Assembly: GCF_009720865.1 (NCBI RefSeq)
Contig: NZ_WNLA01000023.1
Span: 27,377-91,376 of the forward strand
Direction: 5' to 3'
Length of the DNA: 64,000 nucleotides
DNA from: Pseudoduganella ginsengisoli
GTDB lineage: Bacteria > Pseudomonadota > Gammaproteobacteria > Burkholderiales > Burkholderiaceae_D
Program-made: the position numbers and the translations under genes
Part shown: positions 27,423-36,186 of the stretch, one piece after another
Position numbering within the stretch: the first letter of the stretch is position 1
How the letters are laid out: each line of letters opens with the position of its first letter
Notes under the pieces: generated by a model
Seen by the model: the letters and a program-made list of their open reading frames with translations, nothing else
Told to the model about the DNA's origin: nothing
Database searches by the model: none

Positions 27423-28724
27423 ATGAACACCTCTGACAACAAAGCAACACTGTCGTTCTCCGATGGTAGCCAGGCGGTCGAATTCCCGATCTACAAAGGC
27501 ACGATTGGCCCGGACGTCATCGATATCCGCAAACTGTACGGCGCTACCGGCAAATTCACGTATGACCCGGGCTTCATGTCGACCGCGGCATGCAACTCGT
27601 CGATCACCTACATCGACGGCGACAAGGGCGAGCTGCTGTACCGCGGCTACCCGATCGAACAGCTGGCGGTGAATGCCGACTTCATGGAGTCGTGCTACCT
27701 GCTGTTGAACGGCGAACTGCCGAATGCAGACCAGAAGAAAAAGTTCGTTGACACCGTGACCAAGCACACGATGGTGCACGAACAGATGCAATTCTTCTTC
27801 CGTGGCTTCCGCCGCGACGCGCACCCGATGTCCGTGCTGGTTGGCACCGTCGGCGCGCTGGCATCGTTCTACCACGACTCGCTGGACATCAACGACCCGC
27901 ACCACCGCGAAGTGTCGGCGATCCGCCTGATCGCGAAGATGCCAACCCTGGTGGCGATGGCTTACAAATACTCGATCGGCCAGCCGTTCGTGTACCCACG
28001 CAATGACCTGTCGTACAGCGCCAACTTCATGCGCATGATGTTCGGCAACCCATGCGAAGAATACAAAGTCAACGACGTGCTGGTGCGCGCGCTGGACCGC
28101 ATCCTGATCCTGCACGCTGACCACGAGCAAAATGCATCGACCTCGACCGTGCGTCTGGCCGGTTCGTCGGGCGCCAACCCGTTCGCCTGTATCGCTGCCG
28201 GTATCGCTTGCCTGTGGGGCCCTGCCCACGGCGGCGCGAACGAAGCGGCACTGAACATGCTGAAAGAAATCGGCACCGTCGACAAGATCCCTGAGTTCAT
28301 CGCGCAAGTGAAAGACAAGAACTCCGGCGTGAAGCTGATGGGCTTCGGTCACCGCGTGTACAAGAACTTCGACCCACGCGCAAAACTGATGCGTGAAACC
28401 TGCCACGAAGTGCTGAACGAACTGGGCCTGCAAGACGATCCACTGTTCAAGCTGGCAATGGAACTGGAAAAGATCGCCCTGAACGACGAATACTTCGTGT
28501 CGCGCAAGCTGTACCCGAACGTGGACTTCTACTCGGGCATCGTGCAGTCGGCGCTGGGCATTCCAGTGTCGCTGTTCACCGGTATCTTCGCGATGGCCCG
28601 TACCATCGGCTGGATCGCCCAGTGGAACGAAATGATTGCCGACCCAGAGCAGAAAATTGGCCGTCCACGCCAGCTGTTCGTTGGCGCTACCCAGCGCGAC
28701 GTGCCACCTCTGGACAAGCGTTAA
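27423..28724 (+). CDS. gltA: Citrate synthase (type II)
   Basis: The 433-residue protein condenses acetyl-CoA and oxaloacetate. Visible active-site parts are His in HADHEQNASTSTVR, His in GPAHGGANEAAL, the catalytic region MGFGHRVYKNFDPRA, and the C-terminal GRPRQLFVGATQRDVP. It is the hexameric Gram-negative type by length and N-terminal domain. ATG 27423 follows AGGAAGGAAGAG; longer frames add unlikely residues. It is last in the sdh-gltA cluster and is followed by a terminator. Confidence 0.97.
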   Translation: MNTSDNKATLSFSDGSQAVEFPIYKGTIGPDVIDIRKLYGATGKFTYDPGFMSTAACNSSITYIDGDKGELLYRGYPIEQLAVNADFMESCYLLLNGELPNADQKKKFVDTVTKHTMVHEQMQFFFRGFRRDAHPMSVLVGTVGALASFYHDSLDINDPHHREVSAIRLIAKMPTLVAMAYKYSIGQPFVYPRNDLSYSANFMRMMFGNPCEEYKVNDVLVRALDRILILHADHEQNASTSTVRLAGSSGANPFACIAAGIACLWGPAHGGANEAALNMLKEIGTVDKIPEFIAQVKDKNSGVKLMGFGHRVYKNFDPRAKLMRETCHEVLNELGLQDDPLFKLAMELEKIALNDEYFVSRKLYPNVDFYSGIVQSALGIPVSLFTGIFAMARTIGWIAQWNEMIADPEQKIGRPRQLFVGATQRDVPPLDKR

Positions 28725-28750
28725 TCCGGTTAATCATCACGGATCACAAA

Positions 28751-28772
28751 GCGGGCTGCGGCCCGCTTTTTT
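28751..28772 (+). terminator. Rho-independent terminator after gltA
   Basis: GCGGGC (28751-28756) and GCCCGC (28761-28766) form a stem with a 4-nt loop, followed by six Ts. It ends the sdhCDABE-gltA transcription unit 27 nt after the gltA stop. Confidence 0.88.
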
Positions 28773-28823
28773 GTTGCAAATCCGCTTGGTGCCTGGCACC
28801 GATCAAGGCGATACAATGGCCGT

Positions 28824-29318
28824 ATGGATACTTTCCTTGCGCGCTCAATTGCCTGCCTGCTGCCTTCCGCTCTGGAAGAGGGCGATACCCGGCTGGTGCG
28901 CGGGATCGGCAATGGCTTCATGGTGGCCTATGCGGTGGATAACGACTGGGTGCGCCAGCACCATTTATCCACATCCGGCGTCACGCTGGCTGACGTGCAC
29001 AAGCAAGCGATGGATAACCTGCTCACCCTGTGCGCCCGCCACATCAAAGTCCAGCAATACGGCGCCATCTTCGGTGTCTTTATTGACGGAAAATTCGAAG
29101 CATCGATGTTCTTGCTGCAGCGCCTGTGGCAACAGGATTTCGCCAACCTCGTCAATAAAGGCTATGCCATCGCCGCCCCGGCGCGCGATGTGCTGGCGTT
29201 TTGCGATATGGATTCCGCCGAAGGCATTGCCGAGCTGAAGCGCATGGTCGAGCGCGTATGGAACGGCGGCGACCATTTGCTCAGCCGCGAGCTGTTCCGC
29301 ATCCGCAAGCAATCCTGA
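28824..29318 (+). CDS. Conserved hypothetical protein
   Basis: The 164-residue cytoplasmic protein has no signal peptide or membrane helix. The C-terminal part (AIAAPARDVLAFCDMDSAEGIAELK) faintly recalls the end of the DUF1444/YtpQ family, with a conserved 'fcD' strand, but I cannot confirm it. The gene lies alone between the gltA terminator and the convergent GGDEF gene; the two stop codons abut (29318/29319). The function is unknown. Confidence 0.65.
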   Translation: MDTFLARSIACLLPSALEEGDTRLVRGIGNGFMVAYAVDNDWVRQHHLSTSGVTLADVHKQAMDNLLTLCARHIKVQQYGAIFGVFIDGKFEASMFLLQRLWQQDFANLVNKGYAIAAPARDVLAFCDMDSAEGIAELKRMVERVWNGGDHLLSRELFRIRKQS

Positions 29319-31391
29319 TCAATGCACGCCGCGCATTTCCAGCCACCGCTCCAGCGCGCCCGGCGTCATCGGGTCGCTGACATAGCGCCCCTGCATGCCG
29401 GGACAGCCATGCGCGGCCAGGAAGTCGCGCTGCGCCTGCGTTTCCACTGCCGTCGCCACCACAGGGATATTGAGGTTGTGCCCGATGTCGAGCATGGTCT
29501 TGGCCAGCGCCCCATGCTGTCCATGCGGACAAATTTCCTGCACGGATGCGGGCGCCATCTTTAACTGGTCCACCGTCAGCGACCGCAAGCAATACAAATC
29601 CGTGATGCCCCCGCCAAACTGGTCAACCGACAGCCGCAATCCCAGCTTGCGCACCCCCGCGCACAATTTGCGGGCCTGCTCCGGGTCATGCATCAATTGC
29701 GCTTCCCGTACTTCCAGCTTCAGGCGCGTGGGGTCGACACCATGCTGCGCCATCTTGCCCGCCAAATAAGGCAGATAATCCGCCCGCGCAAATTCGCGCC
29801 GCGATACATTGATGGACACGGGCAGGTTGCGGTAGCCCAGGTCGTCGAGCCGGTTCAGCAAGCTGCACGCACGCTCCACCACACGCCGCCCCAGCTCGAC
29901 AATCAAGCCATTCGATTCCGCATCCGGCAAAAATTCACCCGGCAACAGTTCCCCCAGCTCCGGATGGCGCCAGCGCAGCAGCGCCTCCAGCCCCAGCAAT
30001 TTGCCATCGGCCACGCTGACGTTCGGTTGCAGCGCCAGGTGGATTTCATCGTGCCGCAACGCTTCGCGCAGCGCCTGCTCCATGCGCACCCGCGACGCCG
30101 ATGCCGTCGTCATTTCGGGGGAATAAAAGTGCACGGCGCCGGCGCCGCCGCGCTTGCCTTCATACATGGCGGCGTCGGCCGCGCGCAGCAGGGCGGCAAA
30201 GTTGTCCGCATCGTTCGGGTAAATCGCCACGCCCATGCTGCCATCGATGGGCACCGGATGCCCGTCGATGTCGAACCGCGCCGTCAATTCGCGGCGGATG
30301 CGGCTGATCATGCCCAGCGTGTAGCGCAAATCCGGCTGGTCCGGCAACACGAGTACGAATTCATCGCCGCCCAGCCGCGCCACGGTATCGCTGTCGCGCA
30401 CGGCATCCTGCAAACGCTGCGCAACCGTGCACAGCACCTGGTCGCCCGCATCATGGCCCAGTGTGTCATTGATTTCTTTGAACTTGTTCAAGTCCAGCAA
30501 AATCACGGCGGCGCTGAGGCCGCTGCGCCGCGCCGACGTGATCGCGTGCTCGATGCGGTCGCGCAGCAACGTGCGGTTGGCCAGCCCCGTCAGCGCATCG
30601 TGCGTGACCTGGTGTTCCAGCTGCGCCATGCGCTGCCGCTGTTCCGTCACGTCTTCAATAATGCCGACGTAATGCGACACTTTGTGGTGCCGGTCGCGCA
30701 CGGGCGTAATGGATAAATGGTTCCAGTACAGTTCGCCGTTCTTGCGGCGGTTGCGCAGCACCACCGTCAGCGGACGGCGCGCGGCAATGGCGGCCGCCAG
30801 GTGCGCGCGCGTGACGTTGTCGTGGCCAGGCGCAGCCATGAAGCGCGAGTCGCGTCCCAACGCTTCCTGCAGTGAGTAGCCCGTGATGCGTTCGAACGCG
30901 GGGTTGACGTACACAATGGGATTGTCGGCGCCGTCGCAGCGCGTAATGACGACGCCATTGTTCACGGCATGGAGCGCCCGTTCGCGCAATTCCAGCGTGT
31001 CTTTTTGCTCGTAATGGCTGGACAAATCAATGCCGCAGCCCAGCAGGAATAACTGCCCGTCGGCTTCCAGCCGCGAGCCGCAAAACAAAAACGGGATCTG
31101 GCGCCCGTGCACCAGCAAATGCGCTTCCACCTGCACCATGCCTTGCCGTTCAAAGACATCGCAAAACGCTTGCGCAATGGCGGGGCGGTCGGCTGGCGGG
31201 AATAGTTCCAGCATGTGAATGGCACGCAACTGCGCGGCCTCACGGCCGGTAATGCGCTCGACTTGCTGGTTCCAGAGCACAAAATGCCCCGCTTCGTTGA
31301 GCACGTAAAAGGTGCCTGGCAGCACATCCATTACGTCGCACAGCAGCGAGGCGCCGACCTGGCTGGCCGGATCCTTCACGCTATCGTCCAT
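29319..31391 (-). CDS. PAS-PAS-GGDEF protein with degenerate EAL domain
   Basis: The 690-residue soluble protein has two PAS domains (about 15-125 and 135-255; the second ends in GIIEDVTEQRQ). A GGDEF domain (about 265-430) has an intact RLGGDEF motif, so it should make cyclic di-GMP. The C-terminal EAL domain (about 440-685) keeps GLEALLRW and INVS. However, DDFG is DQFG, LKID is LKMA, and AEGVE is ATAVE, so catalytic metal and base residues are missing and phosphodiesterase activity is unlikely. There is no membrane helix, so the PAS domains should sense a cytoplasmic cue. It is transcribed toward gltA and convergent with it. Confidence 0.9.
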   Translation of the reverse strand: MDDSVKDPASQVGASLLCDVMDVLPGTFYVLNEAGHFVLWNQQVERITGREAAQLRAIHMLELFPPADRPAIAQAFCDVFERQGMVQVEAHLLVHGRQIPFLFCGSRLEADGQLFLLGCGIDLSSHYEQKDTLELRERALHAVNNGVVITRCDGADNPIVYVNPAFERITGYSLQEALGRDSRFMAAPGHDNVTRAHLAAAIAARRPLTVVLRNRRKNGELYWNHLSITPVRDRHHKVSHYVGIIEDVTEQRQRMAQLEHQVTHDALTGLANRTLLRDRIEHAITSARRSGLSAAVILLDLNKFKEINDTLGHDAGDQVLCTVAQRLQDAVRDSDTVARLGGDEFVLVLPDQPDLRYTLGMISRIRRELTARFDIDGHPVPIDGSMGVAIYPNDADNFAALLRAADAAMYEGKRGGAGAVHFYSPEMTTASASRVRMEQALREALRHDEIHLALQPNVSVADGKLLGLEALLRWRHPELGELLPGEFLPDAESNGLIVELGRRVVERACSLLNRLDDLGYRNLPVSINVSRREFARADYLPYLAGKMAQHGVDPTRLKLEVREAQLMHDPEQARKLCAGVRKLGLRLSVDQFGGGITDLYCLRSLTVDQLKMAPASVQEICPHGQHGALAKTMLDIGHNLNIPVVATAVETQAQRDFLAAHGCPGMQGRYVSDPMTPGALERWLEMRGVH

Positions 31392-31494
31392 GGTTCCCCT
31401 GCGTTCTTCTTGTCGAGGTTGCTAAACTTGCATTTTTATTGGAGCTTTACAGTTTAGTCTGCGCAAAAAACCATGGCGCTCGATAGGGGGAGCG

Positions 31495-31875
31495 TTATTT
31501 CGGCGGTTCGCCGTCCAGCAGGGCCTGGATTTCAGCGCGTTCCTTCGCCGTGACGTGGCCGCCGCGCAGCGCAGCGAGAACCAGCGCCTTGCCGGAACCG
31601 GCAAACGCTTTCTGGATCAAGTCTTTCAGCAGCGACGTCTGCACGGATTCCTGTTCCTGCACCGGCGCATAGATATGGGCGCGGGCGCTTTCATCGCGGT
31701 TCAGCAAGCCCTTGGTGTGCATCACTTGCAGCAGCCGCAGCACCGTCGCGTAATTCATGTCGGGCCGGGTTTCCAGCGCGGCTGCATGCACTTGCTTGGC
31801 CGTGGACGGGCCCAGCGCATACAGCAGGCGCAGCATTTCCAGTTCAGACGCGGTGGGTTTCGGTAAGGTGCTCAT
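31495..31875 (-). CDS. BlaI/MecI/CopY family transcriptional repressor
   Basis: The 126-residue protein has the winged helix of this family (PTASELEMLRLLYAL, MNYATVLRLLQVMHTKGLLNRD) and a C-terminal dimerisation part. Usually it is encoded with a BlaR1/MecR1-type membrane peptidase, but none is present here: the neighbours are the LRR-kinase gene upstream and the GGDEF gene downstream. An inverted repeat CTAGAACGGATTGTCTAG (31895-31912) lies 20 nt upstream of the start and could be its operator. Its targets are unknown. Confidence 0.85.
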   Translation of the reverse strand: MSTLPKPTASELEMLRLLYALGPSTAKQVHAAALETRPDMNYATVLRLLQVMHTKGLLNRDESARAHIYAPVQEQESVQTSLLKDLIQKAFAGSGKALVLAALRGGHVTAKERAEIQALLDGEPPK

Positions 31876-31894
31876 GCAAAGTAGAATAAAATAT

Positions 31895-33223
31895 CTAGAA
31901 CGGATTGTCTAGTATTTGTTCCAGCTGGCGGGCGATATAGATGAGTGGCGGGCGCGCTTGCGGCGTGCTGTCCAGGCAGGCTGCCGCCCATGCGTGCAGG
32001 CGGGCTGCCAGTTCCGGACGCAAGCCATCGCACCGCTGCAGCAACTCTTCCAGCAGGCAGCCGAAGGCGCGGGTTTCGATGCGCTGCAAGCCGATGGCCA
32101 GCGGGCCGGCCGGGTCAAAGAACGACGCGGCGCCGAAGTCGCCCAGCAAGGAGCGGCCGCGGGGGCAGTGCAGCGTGTTGTGGCCATACAGGTCGCCGTG
32201 CAAGATGCCCTGGCGGTGCAAATGTGCGGCAGCCGAAGCGATGCCGTAGGCAATGCGCAGCGCCGTGCCGGCGTCAAACCGTTTGGTGTCGTCGTAGATG
32301 TCGCGCGTGCAGCTTTGCAGGCTGGGCGGGCCGGCCAGGTTGCCATAGTCCGGATCGATCAGCGGCATGACGAGACCTTGCGCATGGTCCGGGTGGCCGT
32401 GGATGCGGCCCAGCACGGGGATCAAATCCGGGTGCTTGCCTGCCGCGATGCAGGCCGCCATTTCCGATTGCGGCAAGCCATCGCTGGTGACGGCGCCTTT
32501 GAATAACTTAATTGCCACATGCGCGGCCACGTCGCCTGCTCTTTGCTGCGTGGCCTGGTAAATCACGCCGGACGCGCCTTCGCCCAGCTTGCGGCCCAGT
32601 GTCAGCGACGTCCATGCCACCAATGGCACGGGCGAGCGTTCCAGTGCCTGCAGTTCCAGCGGTGTGCTGAATGGATTGCCGGCAAAGGCCAGCCAAGACA
32701 GGCGGGGCAAGTCCGCCAGCCAGTCCGGCAGCGCCGTGAGCCGGTTGGCCGCGATGCGCAGCAATTCCAGCTTGTGGCAATGCGCGAGTTCGTCGGGCAG
32801 TGCAGTCAGGCGGTTCCCGGCCAGCATCAGCTTTTGCATGTCCGTGCAGCGGCCGATTTCCGGCGGCAGCGTTTCGACAGCGTTATCGGTCAGGATCAGC
32901 CAGCGCAGCTTGGGCGGCAGGGCGCTGGCGGGAACGTGCACGATGCGGTTGGCTTTAAAGCCCACCATCGTCAACTGTTCGCAGCGGCCCAGCACGGGCG
33001 GCAATGCCGTGAACTGGTTATCGGAACAGAAAAGTACGCGCAACTTGTGCAGGCGGGGCAGATCGTCCGGCAGGCAGGACAACGCGTTGCCCGATAAATC
33101 CAGGATTTCCAGCGAATCGGCCAGATCATAAATCTCGCTGGGGAATTCCGTGAGGCCGGCTTTGATTTGCAGGCGCTGCACGCCGGCCAGTTCGCCGGCG
33201 CGTAATTGTTCAAGAGTGTGCAT
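31895..33223 (-). CDS. Leucine-rich repeat / protein kinase fusion
   Basis: The 442-residue protein has about seven leucine-rich repeats (residues 15-205, e.g. LEILDLSGNALSCLP, LRVLFCSDNQFTALP, LELLRIAANRLTALP). A Ser/Thr-type kinase domain follows (about 208-440). The glycine loop is LGEGASGVIY and the ATP lysine is in VAIKLFKG. The catalytic loop is HGDLYGHN (Asp and Asn kept, the usual Lys replaced by Tyr) and the DFG is GDFGAAS. There is no membrane segment. The gene is 2 nt downstream of the YjjG gene and 19 nt upstream of the BlaI gene, so all three may be cotranscribed. Such LRR-kinases occur in many proteobacteria; their targets are unknown. Confidence 0.88.
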   Translation of the reverse strand: MHTLEQLRAGELAGVQRLQIKAGLTEFPSEIYDLADSLEILDLSGNALSCLPDDLPRLHKLRVLFCSDNQFTALPPVLGRCEQLTMVGFKANRIVHVPASALPPKLRWLILTDNAVETLPPEIGRCTDMQKLMLAGNRLTALPDELAHCHKLELLRIAANRLTALPDWLADLPRLSWLAFAGNPFSTPLELQALERSPVPLVAWTSLTLGRKLGEGASGVIYQATQQRAGDVAAHVAIKLFKGAVTSDGLPQSEMAACIAAGKHPDLIPVLGRIHGHPDHAQGLVMPLIDPDYGNLAGPPSLQSCTRDIYDDTKRFDAGTALRIAYGIASAAAHLHRQGILHGDLYGHNTLHCPRGRSLLGDFGAASFFDPAGPLAIGLQRIETRAFGCLLEELLQRCDGLRPELAARLHAWAAACLDSTPQARPPLIYIARQLEQILDNPF

Positions 33224-33225
33224 GG

Positions 33226-33933
33226 TTATCGGGCCGAAGCAGCCATGCCTGACAGCGATGGCGCCACCTCGTCGAGGTGGGCCACATCCAGCGTCGGCAC
33301 GGCTTCCGTATGATTGGCTAAGCGGCCGGGATTGTACCAGCAGCTTTCAATGCCAAAGCGGTTTGCGCCCAGGATGTCGGCGTCGAGCCGGTCGCCCACG
33401 ATGATCGTTTCCGCTTTTGAAAACGCACGCGCCATTTTCACGGTGTAGTCAAAGAAGCGGCTGTCCGGCTTGGCAAAGCCGCACGCTTCGGATGTGGCAA
33501 TGAACGAAATGTAGTCACCCAGGCCGGAGGCGGCAATGCGGCGGCCCTGGATGTGGGCCACGCCATTGGTGATGATGCCGACTTCGCCGATGCCTGCCAG
33601 CGTTTTGCACAGCTGTTGTGCGCCGTCGATCAGGACCACGGTATCGGACAGCGATTCGAGGTAACGCTCGCTGGCTTGCGACGGGTCCAGTTCCAGCCGG
33701 CCGGCTTCGAACGTTTGCCGGAAGCGTTCAACTTTGAGGAAGTCTTTGGTGACGGTGCCTGCTTCAAACGCGCGCCACAAGTCGATATTGATTTTCTGGT
33801 ATTGCGCGAACAACGCGTCGACCGGGGCTGCGAATCCGAGTTCCCGCAACGTGCGTTCAAACGAGAGTTTTTCAGAAGCCCGGAAGTCCAGCAATGTGTC
33901 ATCCAGGTCGAACAGGAAGAGCTTGTGTTTCAT
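33226..33933 (-). CDS. yjjG: YjjG-type HAD nucleotidase
   Basis: The 235-residue HAD-superfamily phosphatase has the nucleophile motif FDLDDTLLDF, the Thr/Asn motif GIITNGV, Lys in CGFAKPDSRFFD and the acidic motif IIVGDRLDADILGAN. Its length and the pattern 'SEKLSFERTLRELG' fit the YjjG family, which removes phosphate from non-canonical pyrimidine nucleotides and so keeps them out of DNA. It ends 2 nt before the LRR-kinase gene, suggesting cotranscription. Confidence 0.85.
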   Translation of the reverse strand: MKHKLFLFDLDDTLLDFRASEKLSFERTLRELGFAAPVDALFAQYQKINIDLWRAFEAGTVTKDFLKVERFRQTFEAGRLELDPSQASERYLESLSDTVVLIDGAQQLCKTLAGIGEVGIITNGVAHIQGRRIAASGLGDYISFIATSEACGFAKPDSRFFDYTVKMARAFSKAETIIVGDRLDADILGANRFGIESCWYNPGRLANHTEAVPTLDVAHLDEVAPSLSGMAASAR

Positions 33934-33993
33934 GTGTGAAGCGGCGCCGTATATGCAGCCAGCTATGCTACCACGGCATGGGGAAGGCTACCC

Positions 33994-34050
33994 CTCAAAA
34001 AACGGTTCTACTACCCGCTGCTATCGGCTGATAGTAAAACCGCTTTTTAG
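33994..34050 (-). terminator. Extended hairpin after the MBL-fold gene
   Basis: A long imperfect inverted repeat pairs AAAAAACGGTTCTACTA (left, about 33997-34013) with TAGTAAAACCGCTTTTT (right, 34032-34048). A small inner hairpin CTATC-GGCT-GATAG lies at 34021-34034. A/T runs on both flanks make it a candidate terminator for the minus-strand gene ending at 34073. Confidence 0.55.
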
Positions 34051-34072
34051 GGACATGCCGCCCGCTGCCGGC

Positions 34073-34939
34073 TTACCACTTCATCTCGCCCTTGGCCACC
34101 TTCGCACTGATCTGCAGCGCCGATTCCAGCCCCGCCTTTGGATAAGCGGACTTCATCGACGCGATCAGCGCGTCGCTGCCGCCTGCTTTCGGCGTTTCGG
34201 TTTCAAAGCGGCGCAGGTAATCGGCCGTGAAACGGATCGCATCCGGCGTGAACGCCACGCCCGGCTGGAAGTGGCCCGGCACCACCGTGACCGGCTTCAG
34301 TGCCGCGATATGGTCCAGCGTCGCCAGCCACTGTTTGCGCGATTCTACCGTTTGCGTATCGGCCACCCACACGTGCAGCCCGGAGAACAGCACGACGCCG
34401 CCCGCCACCGCCTTGATCGAAGGAATCCACACAAACGTGCGGTCCGGTGTGGCGCCATTCAAGCCTTCGATTTTCAGCTTTTCACCTTCCAGCACGATTT
34501 CATCGCCCGGCAACACTTCCGGCATGACGATGCCTTGTGGTGCATTGTCTTTCAGGATCGGCCCCCAGTAACCCACCTTGGCCGCTGCCTTTTTCTGCAT
34601 GGCCGCCACCGTGCCCGGCGTGGCCACGATGCGCGCTTCGGGGAAGGCCGCCTTGATGACATCCAGGCCGAAATAGAAATCCGGGTCGCCATGGCTGACG
34701 TACACGGTGGTCAAACGCTTGCCGCTGGCGCGGATTTGCTCGACGAGTTTCAATGCTTCAGCGCGCGAGAATTGCGCATCGATCAGCACGGCGTCTTTGT
34801 CGCCCTTCACCAGCACCGAAGCGACGGGGAAAATGGCGGATTCGCCCGGGTTGAACACTTCCAGCGACAGGGGCGCGGCGGCAGCAACGGCGGAAGCGGA
34901 AACAGCAGCAGCAGCGGCAATAACGGATTTGAGCAGCAT
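34073..34939 (-). CDS. Secreted MBL-fold protein with altered metal motif
   Basis: The 288-residue protein has a signal peptide (MLLKSVIAAAAAVSASAVAAAA) and the metallo-beta-lactamase fold pattern (AVLIDAQFSRAEALKLVEQI, TTVYVSHGDPDFYFGLDVI, VVLFSGLHVWVADT, VTVVPGHFQPG). The metal-binding motif, normally HxHxDH, reads SHGDPDFYFG: the first His and the Asp remain, the other two ligands are Asp and Phe. The late His (PGHFQPG) is kept. Similar proteins are, as I recall, listed as a 'Vmh' subfamily; the name is uncertain. The gene is divergent from a LysR regulator which may control it. The substrate is unknown. Confidence 0.8.
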   Translation of the reverse strand: MLLKSVIAAAAAVSASAVAAAAPLSLEVFNPGESAIFPVASVLVKGDKDAVLIDAQFSRAEALKLVEQIRASGKRLTTVYVSHGDPDFYFGLDVIKAAFPEARIVATPGTVAAMQKKAAAKVGYWGPILKDNAPQGIVMPEVLPGDEIVLEGEKLKIEGLNGATPDRTFVWIPSIKAVAGGVVLFSGLHVWVADTQTVESRKQWLATLDHIAALKPVTVVPGHFQPGVAFTPDAIRFTADYLRRFETETPKAGGSDALIASMKSAYPKAGLESALQISAKVAKGEMKW

Positions 34940-35014
34940 GGCGAAGGTCCTTCATAACGTGATTGGAATGACGCCATTGTGCCGCCCAGCATTCGTGCGA
35001 AAAACAGTGTAGAT

Positions 35015-35031
35015 TGCAATGGTTAATTGCA
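35015..35031. promoter_or_regulatory. LysR-type binding site between divergent genes
   Basis: TGCAAT-GGTTA-ATTGCA is a perfect interrupted palindrome. It fits the T-N11-A rule of LysR regulators, since its arms enclose T and A 11 nt apart. It lies 17 nt upstream of the LysR gene and about 75 nt upstream of the MBL-fold gene, the usual arrangement for autoregulation plus control of the divergent neighbour. Confidence 0.5.
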
Positions 35032-35048
35032 TGAATCGATGAAATCAA

Positions 35049-35960
35049 ATGGACAGGCTGACGGCTGCAAAAGTGTTCGTGGAAATCGCCGACCGCGGCA
35101 GCATGATTGCCGCCGCCGACGCACTGGACATGTCGCGCGCCATGGTCACGCGCTACCTGGCGGAAATGGAACAGTGGTGCGCCGTCCGCCTGCTGCACCG
35201 GACTACGCGCCGCATCAGCCTGACGGCAGCCGGGGAACTCACATTGAACCGCTGCCGCGAAATGCTGGCCATGGCCGAGGAAATGGCGGCAGTCGGGCAG
35301 GGCGACCCCAGCGCACCGCATGGTTTATTAAGACTGGCCAGTTCGCACTTTCTCGCGCAGACAGCGCTGGCCCGGGCCGTGGCAACGTATTTGCAGCAAT
35401 ACCCGAACGTCAGCGTCGACCTGCAAGTCGACAACCGCGCCGTCAACCTTGTCGAGCAGCGTATCGACCTGGCCATCCGCATCACCAATGAACTGGACCC
35501 AGGGCTGATTGCGCGGCGCCTTGGCGATTGCGATTCCGTCATTGTTGCCGCGCCCGGCTATCTGGAGCGTGCCGGCACGCCGCAAACACCGGACGACCTC
35601 GCCCGCCACAACTGCCTGACGTATTCCTATTTCGGCAAGAGTTTTTGGCGTTTCGGCGATGCGCAGGTGGCTGTGGGCGGCAACCTGTCATCGAATGAAT
35701 CGATGGCGCTGCTGTCGGCAGCAGTGGAGGGGACTGGTATCACCATGCAGCCCAGCTTTGCCGCTGCGCCCTTCATTCAAGGCGGCAAACTCACGCAACT
35801 GCTGCCAAATTTCACCCCGCAGCAACTGGGTATTTACGGCGTCTACAGCTCGCGCGAGCACATGCCGCCCGCGCTGCGCGCCATGCTGGACCACCTGCTG
35901 GACTGGTTCGCCACCGACCCGGAATGGCGAGTTGCGGGCATACCACTTATTGAAAAATAG
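35049..35960 (+). CDS. LysR family transcriptional regulator
   Basis: The 303-residue protein has the N-terminal LysR helix-turn-helix (AKVFVEIADRGSMIAAADALDMSRAMVTRYLAEME, then RLLHRTTRRISLTAAG). The C-terminal effector-binding domain resembles periplasmic binding proteins (about 90-290). It belongs to the AaeR/DsdC-like large group with LLRLASSHFL after the linker. It is divergent from the MBL-fold gene and probably regulates it; the inducer is unknown. Confidence 0.9.
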   Translation: MDRLTAAKVFVEIADRGSMIAAADALDMSRAMVTRYLAEMEQWCAVRLLHRTTRRISLTAAGELTLNRCREMLAMAEEMAAVGQGDPSAPHGLLRLASSHFLAQTALARAVATYLQQYPNVSVDLQVDNRAVNLVEQRIDLAIRITNELDPGLIARRLGDCDSVIVAAPGYLERAGTPQTPDDLARHNCLTYSYFGKSFWRFGDAQVAVGGNLSSNESMALLSAAVEGTGITMQPSFAAAPFIQGGKLTQLLPNFTPQQLGIYGVYSSREHMPPALRAMLDHLLDWFATDPEWRVAGIPLIEK

Positions 35961-36015
35961 ACATTGACATGGCCGCAAAGCCGCAATTTTTCTAGCGATT
36001 TTGCTAGTTTACTGG

Positions 36016-36045
36016 TTGTTATGGATCAAGACCGCGTGCTATTCT
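36016..36045 (+). promoter_or_regulatory. Possible promoter of odhA
   Basis: TTGTTA (36016-36021) and TATTCT (36040-36045) are separated by 18 nt and match 4 of 6 positions of each sigma-70 box. They lie about 140 nt before the odhA start in an otherwise gene-free region (35961-36186). The call is by pattern only. Confidence 0.3.
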
Positions 36046-36186
36046 ACGGGACCGTTTTATAGCATTACCGAATTACAGGTCCTTCCCCCACAACTTGATA
36101 TGCAATCCGCTAACCGGTCAGGCCGTGTCGCGGAAGGTTAGATTAACCCGCTAATTCCTCGCGAAGCGCGAAGAAAGGTGAGCAAG

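Noticed and set aside
28788..28800. GGTGCCTGGCACC palindrome before the hypothetical gene at 28824
   Set aside because: It is short; only one copy was noticed here, and similar phrases occur as scattered intergenic sequence in related bacteria.
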